Source of the DNA: a virus
Reading direction: 5' to 3' (one strand)
DNA length: 26,334 nucleotides
IMG/VR virus record: IMGVR_UViG_3300030329_003943
Span: 1,439-27,772 of that record
The notes beneath the pieces were generated by a model that did no database searches, had not been told where the DNA came from, and saw nothing but the letters and a program-made list of their open reading frames with translations. The position numbers and the translations under genes were made by a program. Within the stretch, counting starts at the first letter, position 1. Each line of letters starts with the position of its first letter. This document shows, in pieces, positions 12,492-17,925 of this stretch.

Positions 12492-12528
12492 TGCAAGTAG
12501 TATACAACAATATGCTACATGTTGTCAA
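12492..12528 (-). promoter_or_regulatory. Leftward promoter of the integrase operon
   Basis: Minus strand: consensus -35 TTGACA (12523-12528), 18-base spacer, -10 TATACT (12499-12504). The expected start at 12492 is the first A of ATCCACTAACC (12482-12492). The spacer shares TAGCAT and flanking bases with the divergent promoter at 12738. Confidence 0.8.
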
Positions 12529-12541
12529 GACTTTTTTTTGC

Positions 12542-12614
12542 TAATCCAATCTAATTCAATCTGCTCTATCTAATCTAATCCAATCCAATCTAATCCAATC
12601 TAATCTAATTCAAG
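12542..12614. repeat. Tandem pentamer repeat (T/C)AATC
   Basis: About 14 units of five bases, mostly TAATC and CAATC with a few variants (TAATT, one TGCTC-TATC interruption), next to an eight-T run. It lies between two divergent promoters in an A/T-rich stretch. It could be an iteron array, a DNA unwinding element or binding sites for the ParG-like or XRE proteins. It encodes nothing. Confidence 0.7.
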
Positions 12615-12737
12615 TGCGGCCAGTGCTGTCGTGGTAGGGCTAAATGGCGTATTTACAGGGTCATGCGCCAGTCCGACGACGACGGCTAAACGTCGATGGT
12701 AAACGTCGATTGTTTGGCGAATGGAGAAAAAAAGATG
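12615..12737. other. Intergenic region with an 11-bp direct repeat and a hairpin
   Basis: Two copies of TAAACGTCGAT (12687-12697 and 12700-12710) are spaced 13 bases apart. Upstream, TGGCGTAT (12645-12652) pairs with ATGCGCCA (12663-12670), allowing one G-U. No open frame with a ribosome site was seen. The direct repeats lie 28 bases before the rightward -35, a good place for a regulator site. Confidence 0.4.
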
Positions 12738-12772
12738 TTGACAATATATAGCATTATGGTATATTGAATGTA
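12738..12772 (+). promoter_or_regulatory. Rightward promoter of the zinc-ribbon/Gp88 operon
   Basis: -35 TTGACA (12738-12743), 16-base spacer, -10 TATATT (12760-12765). The predicted start at 12772 is again the first A of ATCCACTAACC (12772-12782). The leader continues CTC, then GGAG (12791-12794), to the ATG at 12803. Confidence 0.75.
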
Positions 12773-12802
12773 TCCACTAACCCTCAACCTGGAGTATCTA
12801 TT

Positions 12803-12976
12803 ATGTATCAGCATTTTAGTTTGATAGACGGCGCCGAAGAATATTTTTCGCGCAGTCTTTGCGACGTTTGCAAGACTTGGCTAGCTGGCGGTCGTTACGA
12901 CGCTACTGCACTAGACAACAACGACGACGTCGTCGAATTGTCGTTGTGTGTTGATTGCTTGCTGGAGGTGATGTGA
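12803..12976 (+). CDS. 57-residue zinc-ribbon-like protein
   Basis: ATG 12803 follows GGAG and the promoter; an in-frame start farther upstream would begin inside the -10 box. Two CxxC pairs (C20/C23 in LCDVCKTW and C49/C52 in LCVDCLLEV) are separated by a 25-residue acidic loop, as in small zinc ribbons. It may bind nucleic acid or protein. Its stop overlaps the next start by one base (TGATG). No specific family was recognised. Confidence 0.65.
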   Translation: MYQHFSLIDGAEEYFSRSLCDVCKTWLAGGRYDATALDNNDDVVELSLCVDCLLEVM

Positions 12977-13149
12977 TGGAAATAGTCACCATGGATTACG
13001 AGACGGCTAAACTCGTCTCGACAGACTTTCCGGCTGAAACCGAATCTCGTCGATATCTGCCGGTAGAAATTGAGCCTAGCAAGTGGGCAATTGGGATTTT
13101 TACCGACGAGCTAAGGCTGATAGACTATATCCGGCTGGAGGTGCAATAA
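12976..13149 (+). CDS. Unknown 57-residue protein
   Basis: Starts at ATG 12976 overlapping the previous stop, with GGAGG upstream, and ends overlapping the next ATG (TAATG). The sequence (MEIVTMDYETAKLVSTDFPA, then LPVEIEPSKWAIGIFTDE) looks like a small mixed alpha/beta domain without cysteines or membrane segments. Tight coupling on both sides supports a real gene and a role with the Gp88-like protein. Confidence 0.6.
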   Translation: MEIVTMDYETAKLVSTDFPAETESRRYLPVEIEPSKWAIGIFTDELRLIDYIRLEVQ

Positions 13150-14021
13150 TGGCGACGATGAAACGAGCGCAACAGATGACGCTAGCCAAGCTAGCTGCCG
13201 TCGGAGACGTCGCTAAATTGCGCGATGGTATATCCGATATCGTCGACGCTGGAGACAAAACAAAACGCGGAACATGGTCTTATTTTGCCAGCAAGTTTGG
13301 CGACTGGCTAGACGCCGAGATGCCGGAAGATACGCCGTTCAGTGTTTGGAGTTTACAAGGCAATACCAAGCTTCCGTTTGCCAATTTTTCGACGGCTCCG
13401 GTCGTTACGTGTCCTGGCGCCGGCGCTTGCGCCTTAGACGGATGGTGTTATTCGTTCAAGGGGTGGAGATATCCGGCGGCATTCTTGAGGCAATTGCAAA
13501 ATACGCTTTTGCTCACAAAAAGCGCCGGTCGGCGTATCGTCGCTAAAAAGACAAACGAACTACCGGCTGGCATCGATTGTCGGCTATACGTTGACGGCGA
13601 CTTTGCGACGTTAGCACAAGTCGCCTTTTGGATGTCGGCAATTAACAGCCGGTCGGATTTACGCGTTTATGGTTATAGCAAGTCATGGCGTCAATTGCTG
13701 GAGTATGACAAGATAGGCGGTTTATGGCCTGATAACTATTGCCTAAACTTGTCAAACGGCGGCAATGCTGAACACTTGCGAGACGACGTTGCAAGATTGC
13801 CGATTGTACGCGGCAATTTTCTTACCGTCGATATCGACAAACGTTTGGCCGGAAAATACGGCACAACGGCGTATAAAGCGGCCGTACGCCAAGCGGCCGC
13901 TAAAGCCGGTATTCAGCGGCCGTTTGTCTGCCCTGGCAAATGTGGCGAATGTACCCCTAAAGGTCATTTCTGCGGCCGCTCGGAGACGTCAGGCGTCGAC
14001 GTCGTGATCGGAGTTCACTAG
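13149..14021 (+). CDS. Phage Gp88-like Cys-cluster protein
   Basis: 290 residues from ATG 13149 with GGAGG upstream. An N-terminal helical part precedes the diagnostic stretch: NTKLPFANFS (72-81), TCPGAGACALDGWCYSFKG with C88, C94 and C100, then RLYVDGDF (145-152), LRVYGYSKSW (171-180), YCLNLSNGG (197-205) and FLTVDID (224-230). This order matches the Gene product 88 family of phages and mobile elements. A second cluster, CPGKCGECTPKGHFCG (C261, C265, C268, C275), sits at the C terminus. The layout parallels DUF5131 and radical-SAM-like proteins and suggests one or two metal or iron-sulfur sites. Function unknown. Confidence 0.75.
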   Translation: MATMKRAQQMTLAKLAAVGDVAKLRDGISDIVDAGDKTKRGTWSYFASKFGDWLDAEMPEDTPFSVWSLQGNTKLPFANFSTAPVVTCPGAGACALDGWCYSFKGWRYPAAFLRQLQNTLLLTKSAGRRIVAKKTNELPAGIDCRLYVDGDFATLAQVAFWMSAINSRSDLRVYGYSKSWRQLLEYDKIGGLWPDNYCLNLSNGGNAEHLRDDVARLPIVRGNFLTVDIDKRLAGKYGTTAYKAAVRQAAAKAGIQRPFVCPGKCGECTPKGHFCGRSETSGVDVVIGVH

Positions 14022-14023
14022 CC

Positions 14024-14107
14024 ATGATTGAGATACTTGTAGAGTGCAGCCCGTTCTTGCTGATGTACGTTTGCGCTGTTTGGGTTAATCGAGACGCCGA
14101 CAGCTAG
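14024..14107 (+). CDS. Tiny 27-residue membrane peptide
   Basis: Starts two bases after the Gp88-like stop, with GGAG ten bases upstream. The peptide is a single hydrophobic segment (ILVECSPFLLMYVCAVWV) with a charged end (NRDADS). It lies before the operon terminator. Its size makes it uncertain, but position and topology are gene-like. Confidence 0.35.
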   Translation: MIEILVECSPFLLMYVCAVWVNRDADS

Positions 14108-14133
14108 ACGCCAGCACCATACACGCCAGCAAC

Positions 14134-14169
14134 AAGCGCCCGACGGTTTAAACGCCGTCGGGCGCTTTT
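14134..14169 (+). terminator. Intrinsic terminator after the Gp88 operon
   Basis: Perfect stem GCGCCCGACGG (14136-14146) / CCGTCGGGCGC (14155-14165), extended by AA/TT, with an 8-base loop and TTTT. It ends the rightward transcript begun at 12772. Confidence 0.85.
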
Positions 14170-14642
14170 GTGGTTATACGCCGGTCGGATCCGACGACGG
14201 CTTGACGGCGCAACACGCAACGTGACGTGACGGCGTGATGCGGCGCTTGGCGTGTTGGTGGATATGCTAAAGCGCCAATGCATACAATCGCTCACAATCA
14301 ATTCGCGGCCGTTCAATTAGTGCGCCGACGGTCGGCCTGGCGTCGGTCGATCGGTCGGTCGCCTGGCGTCGTTTATCGGCCGGTTTGCGCCGTTTGGCGC
14401 TTATAATTGGCAATATAGCCGGCTTTTTTTGGGGCTTAGTTTCGGCTGTTTTCGTCGCCGGTTTGCCGGTCGTTTGGTCGCAGATCGTCGCATCGAGGCG
14501 AAACGACCAGGGCCGGTCCTAAACGAAGCCGAACCCGAATATACTCGCCCACGCATGATCGCCGTCAAAACACCGCCCACATGTGACCGCCGCGAAAACG
14601 CCCACGCCGCTGCTGTTGCGTCGTGACTCTCGCCGTGTACGG

Positions 14643-14876
14643 CGTCTAGCGTCGTGTGTCTCGTCGTGCTGTTGTCGGTGGGGTACGTCGAGCGGCTCGA
14701 TGTCGGTGGTGTTAGCGATGAGCCGCTCGTTGGTGTACGTACGTCTAGCGGTGGTTTAACGTCTAGCGCCGTACTTTCCTGACTATTAACGCCGTCTAAG
14801 GTACGTACACGACGTTAACGACGTCTAGCGTACGTACGGCGTTAACGTCGTCTAGACGTCGTACGGCGTACGACGT
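14643..14876. repeat. CGTCTAGCG / GTACGTAC repeat field with nested inverted repeats
   Basis: CGTCTAGCG occurs at 14643, 14742, 14760 and 14822, with variants at 14793 (CGTCTAAGG) and 14849 (CGTCTAGAC). GTACGTAC occurs at 14735, 14801 and 14830. An 11-bp inverted repeat CGACGTTAACG / CGTTAACGTCG (14810-14820, 14840-14850) encloses one unit, and ACGTCGTAC / GTACGACGT (14856-14864, 14868-14876) forms a tight cruciform. The regularity suggests protein binding sites; the purpose is unknown. Confidence 0.65.
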
Positions 14877-14964
14877 TTTACGTCGTCGCCGCCGCGCAAA
14901 GCTAACTCCGTTTGAACGCTTCGTCAACCCCTCTGGTAATTTTTTTTCATTTTTCTTCTCGATA

Positions 14965-15009
14965 CTGTCAGGATATATCCATAGACAGCGGTTCTACCCT
15001 AGCTAAATT
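14965..15009 (+). promoter_or_regulatory. Candidate late promoter with overlapping dyad
   Basis: A dyad CTGTC (14965-14969), GGATATATCC (14971-14980), GACAG (14984-14988) overlaps a possible -35 TAGACA (14982-14987). A 16-base spacer leads to -10 TAAATT (15004-15009), seven bases before the ATG at 15017. The late transcript would thus be nearly leaderless, like that of the repressor. No ordinary ribosome site precedes this ATG. Confidence 0.4.
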
Positions 15010-15016
15010 TTAGGGC

Positions 15017-15427
15017 ATGGCGACCCGTTTCACTGAAGCGACCTGGCCTAAAGACCGCTGGCCTAATTTTTCATTTTCCGAGCTGGCCTGTCGTGAAACG
15101 GGTGAGTGCGTAGTCGACGAGGTGCTGGTCGACTGCTTGCAGCGGTTGCGCGACAAGGTCGGGCCGGTGACGGTGACGAGTGGGTACCGCTCAAGTTCTA
15201 GTTCGGTTGAAAGGGCTAAAAAACGCCCTGGCACTCATGCGATGGGGTTGGCGGTGGATGTGGCGTGTGCTGGCAAGGAGGCGTTTGCGGTGTTACAGAC
15301 GGCGCTGGATGTTGGTTTTACGGGTATCGGCGTCAGCCAGAAGGGCGAGAATCGGTTTTTGCATTTGGATATTGTGACGCATCTCGATGATTTTCCGGCG
15401 ACTAGGCCGTCGGTCTGGAGTTATTAG
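15017..15427 (+). CDS. M15-family peptidase (endolysin-type D-Ala-D-Ala peptidase)
   Basis: 136 residues forming a single M15A domain: WPNFSFSELACRETGE (15-30), VTVTSGYRS (51-59), then the zinc ligands H74 and D81 in GTHAMGLAVDVA and H116 in FLHLDIV. These enzymes cleave peptidoglycan stem peptides and serve as phage lysins or DNA-ejection hydrolases. There is no signal peptide, so release would need a holin; the small membrane genes at the left edge are candidates if the genome is circular. It is the first late gene and abuts the terminase small subunit. Confidence 0.85.
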   Translation: MATRFTEATWPKDRWPNFSFSELACRETGECVVDEVLVDCLQRLRDKVGPVTVTSGYRSSSSSVERAKKRPGTHAMGLAVDVACAGKEAFAVLQTALDVGFTGIGVSQKGENRFLHLDIVTHLDDFPATRPSVWSY

Positions 15428-15886
15428 GTGGCACTGAGCGAGAAACAGCTTGAGGCGGTGCAGTTGGTCGTCCTCGACCGCTGGAACCCTAAGTTGGTCA
15501 ACGATAAGATCGCTAAGACGGTCGGCGTTGAGAAGTCGACGGTGTTTCGTTGGCGCAAAGACCCTGAGTTCGATGCGGAGTTGCAAAAGCAGTTGGAGCG
15601 CGACCGGCAGGATTTTGATGAGATACCGCTGGCCTGGCGCAAGAACCGCGTCCTGGCGCTGGAACGGCTCTACGACAAGATCGACGACCAGCGAGTAAGT
15701 CTGAAGCTCAAAGTCCTCAAGGAGATACGCGAAGAGGTCGGTGATCACCGCATCCAGGTCGATCATACCGTCGAGGTCAAGGGCATTAACCTGCCGCCGC
15801 GTGCCGAGAGCTACGAGGAGTGGGTGGCTCAGAACCAGCAGATGGAGGCCGTCCAGGCCGATTACCAGGTAGAGGCGGCTGGATGA
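15428..15886 (+). CDS. terS: Terminase small subunit
   Basis: 152 residues starting at GTG 15428, directly after the lysin stop. Residues 1-45 form a helix-turn-helix of the phBC6A51/homeodomain type (LSEKQLEAVQLVVLDRWNPK, then IAKTVGVEKSTVFRWRKDPE), followed by long charged helices that would form the oligomer. Small terminases bind pac or cos DNA and load the large subunit. Assignment rests on the HTH, the size and the large terminase 330 bases downstream. The stop overlaps the next start (ATGA). Confidence 0.8.
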   Translation: MALSEKQLEAVQLVVLDRWNPKLVNDKIAKTVGVEKSTVFRWRKDPEFDAELQKQLERDRQDFDEIPLAWRKNRVLALERLYDKIDDQRVSLKLKVLKEIREEVGDHRIQVDHTVEVKGINLPPRAESYEEWVAQNQQMEAVQADYQVEAAG

Positions 15887-16215
15887 ATAATGCCAAAACT
15901 GCGTCAGACCCACTGCATTTCAGTACCAGGGGTCAGGAATATGCCAAGCAAATGGCGCAACGCGCCGCCAAGCAGCCGAAAACTAAGAAATACCCGATTG
16001 TCGGTACCGATCAAAGCATAAACCTGACTCAAGACCAGATCCAAGAACTGGTCGAATACGGCGATTTGTATGACCAAAGCGGCAATCGCTTGGTGCTGGA
16101 CAACAACCGTTTGCGATTGATGAAGGGCAACCGAGCCGACGACTTAATGACCGAGATTTTAACTAGTTTAGCCGATCAAGGCATCGACACTACTGGTGTC
16201 ACAAGAGGCAAGTAG
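15883..16215 (+). CDS. Unknown protein between terminase subunits
   Basis: 110 residues from ATG 15883, overlapping the terS stop; an in-frame start at 15820 lies well inside terS and is rejected. The N-terminal third is polar and basic (RGQEYAKQMAQRAAKQPKTK). A helical segment (NLTQDQIQELVEYGDLYDQS) and a Leu/Arg-rich stretch (NRLVLDNNRLRLMKGNRADD) follow. It could help assemble the packaging motor. No family was recognised. Confidence 0.6.
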   Translation: MNNAKTASDPLHFSTRGQEYAKQMAQRAAKQPKTKKYPIVGTDQSINLTQDQIQELVEYGDLYDQSGNRLVLDNNRLRLMKGNRADDLMTEILTSLADQGIDTTGVTRGK

Positions 16216-17598
16216 ATGACCTGGCGACCGCAACCTGGGCCGCAGGAGGCGGCGATCCGCGCCAGCTTCGTCGACGAGTTGTTTTTCGGCGGTGCGCGAG
16301 GCGGCGGCAAGTCGGAATACCTGCTGGGCGACTTTCTTTCAGACGTCGACACCTACGGTGAGCATTGGTCGGGCGTGCTGATACGCCGGACCTATCCAGA
16401 GTTGGACGAGATACTGGAGCGCAGCCGCCAGATTTTCCGCGCCGCCTACCCCGACGCCGAATACAAGGTCGGGCGACATGAGTGGATCTTCAAAAATGGC
16501 GCGACGCTGAAATTGCGGCACTTAGAAAACGAAGCCGACGCCGACCATTTTCAAGGGCAGCAGTACACTTGGATCGGCTGGGATGAGTTAACAAGTTGGG
16601 CCGACATGCGCGCCTATCACAAGCTCAAGGCGTGTTTGCGTACTGGTGCCGCCGAGATACCGACTAAGCGCATCCGCGCCTCTGGTAACCCAGGCGGTCC
16701 AAACCACAACAACGTCAAAGCGTATTTTATCGACGCTGCGCCGGAGTCGACCATTGTCGAGGGCGACGACGGCATGAAGCGGATGTATATCCGCAGCCTC
16801 GTTACCGACAACAAGATCCTGCTGGAGCGTGACCCTGGCTATATCAAGCGTTTGGAAGGGGTTGGTGACGAGCAGTTGGTCAAAGCGTGGCTTGAGGGCG
16901 ACTGGGATAGCTTTGTCGGACAGTACTTTACCAACTGGGACGAGCAAAAGGTCGCCGTGCCGTCGTTTGAGGTGCCGGACCACTGGCCTCTTTTCGGAGG
17001 ACTCGATTACGGCGAGGCGGCACCGACCAGCTATGGGCTGTATACCGTCGACTACGACTCTAACGTGTATCGCATCTGCGAGTACTACCAGGCCAACGCC
17101 ACCGCCTCGCAGCACGCGGCCAACATCGCGCAGATGATCGAGGCGTGTCCGTTTACCGGCGGCAGGTATCCGCAGGCGACCTATGCCGACCCAAGTATGT
17201 TTGTTAAGAGGCGCTTGAGTGAGGTTATCAACCACTCACCGGCCGATGTCTTTGCCGAGCAGGGCATTTTCCTGACACGCGCCAATAACGACCGCATCAC
17301 CGGCTGGAGGGTCGTCAACGACGCGCTGATAAAAGAGCGTATCTACCTGTTTAACGGCTGGAACGACGCGCTGATGAGGACGATGCCAGCACTGCCGCGC
17401 AGCAGCAAGAACCCAGAGGATCTGGATACGACGGCAGAGGATCATGCCGCCGACGAGCTACGCTACGCCATGATGCACGTCTATAAGCCGCATCAGGTCA
17501 AAGAGCCGGAACCGTACGAGGGTACCGGCCAGGAAGTGATCGATATTTTGGAAAACGGCAGCGGTCGCCGCAGCGGTCGCTATGCCTACGCATCTTAA
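16216..17598 (+). CDS. terL: Terminase large subunit (packaging ATPase-nuclease)
   Basis: 460 residues with AGAGG before the ATG. The ATPase shows Walker A GGARGGGKS (25-33) and Walker B with catalytic Glu in YTWIGWDELTSW (117-128). The nuclease domain shows FGGLDYGEAAPTSYG (first Asp D264), TYADPS (D325) and DHAADELRYAMM (about 409-420). The enzyme translocates DNA into the prohead and cuts concatemers. All key residues are present and length is normal. Confidence 0.93.
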   Translation: MTWRPQPGPQEAAIRASFVDELFFGGARGGGKSEYLLGDFLSDVDTYGEHWSGVLIRRTYPELDEILERSRQIFRAAYPDAEYKVGRHEWIFKNGATLKLRHLENEADADHFQGQQYTWIGWDELTSWADMRAYHKLKACLRTGAAEIPTKRIRASGNPGGPNHNNVKAYFIDAAPESTIVEGDDGMKRMYIRSLVTDNKILLERDPGYIKRLEGVGDEQLVKAWLEGDWDSFVGQYFTNWDEQKVAVPSFEVPDHWPLFGGLDYGEAAPTSYGLYTVDYDSNVYRICEYYQANATASQHAANIAQMIEACPFTGGRYPQATYADPSMFVKRRLSEVINHSPADVFAEQGIFLTRANNDRITGWRVVNDALIKERIYLFNGWNDALMRTMPALPRSSKNPEDLDTTAEDHAADELRYAMMHVYKPHQVKEPEPYEGTGQEVIDILENGSGRRSGRYAYAS

Positions 17599-17648
17599 CT
17601 ACTACCGTCGGGGCGCTTCTGCCGACCGGCGTAAACCTAGGACGACCA

Positions 17649-17765
17649 ATGGCTAAATTTAACGGTACACCCAAATCGACCAAGACCAAGCCCAAGAGCA
17701 ACAGCACCCGCGTCAAGGCGCAGCCTGCCGGTGCAGACAACCTCAAAGCAGGAAGGAGGAAGTAA
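17649..17765 (+). CDS. 38-residue Lys-rich peptide
   Basis: ATG 17649 to TAA 17765, between terminase and portal. It is polar and basic (KFNGTPKSTKTKPKSNSTR) with no hydrophobic core, so probably disordered. Its stop overlaps the next ATG (TAATG), and the ribosome site of the next gene (GGAAGGAGG) lies in its last codons. No ribosome site of its own is evident. Confidence 0.45.
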   Translation: MAKFNGTPKSTKTKPKSNSTRVKAQPAGADNLKAGRRK

Positions 17766-17884
17766 TGCCACGCGTCGGCAAGGTCCATTATCCGTACACC
17801 GCTGCTGGAAAGAAAAAAGCGGCAGCGGCGCGTAAGGCGAAGAAGAGGAAGACGGCGGCTACACGTAAGGCGCGTAAGAAGTAA
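17765..17884 (+). CDS. 39-residue basic protein of the terminase-portal gap
   Basis: Preceded by AAGGAGG. The peptide begins MPRVGKVHYPYTAAGKKKAA and continues as alternating Ala/Lys/Arg. An MP-x-VGK-x-H/F-x-YT start followed by a basic tail recurs in small proteins encoded near the terminase or portal of many podoviruses, from general recollection. A DNA-condensing or head-internal role is plausible but unproven. Confidence 0.6.
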   Translation: MPRVGKVHYPYTAAGKKKAAAARKAKKRKTAATRKARKK

Positions 17885-17925
17885 CTCTTTTTTTGCTTAC
17901 GACTTAACGGCGATTTATTAAGCGT

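Larger units (their letters stand above)
14170..15016. other. Long noncoding region upstream of the late genes
   Basis: No gene is supported over about 850 bases; the open frames here lack ribosome sites and have odd composition. It holds many inverted repeats, including GGCGCTT/AAGCGCC near 14241-14277, GCGCC/GGCGC (14388-14400), a palindrome AGCCGGCT followed by seven T (14417-14430), GAGCGGCTC/GAGCCGCTC (14690-14698, 14720-14728) and the repeat field 14643-14876. It ends in the promoter-operator at 14965-15009. By position before the lysin and terminase genes, it is where a pac/cos site or origin may lie. Confidence 0.4.

Noticed and set aside
12542-12614. CRISPR array
   Set aside because: Units are five bases with no spacers and no cas genes; it is a simple tandem repeat.
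14429-14626. 65-codon plus-strand frame in the long noncoding region
   Set aside because: No ribosome site, Arg/Pro-rich chain with no domain pattern, surrounded by inverted repeats.
15293-15913. 206-codon minus-strand frame opposite the lysin and small terminase
   Set aside because: Overlaps two well-supported genes and has a His/Arg/Leu-rich composition without a ribosome site.
16588-17235. 215-codon minus-strand frame opposite the large terminase
   Set aside because: Antisense to a clear terL with all motifs. Long antisense frames arise here from frequent GTC/GAC codons that make reverse stops rare.
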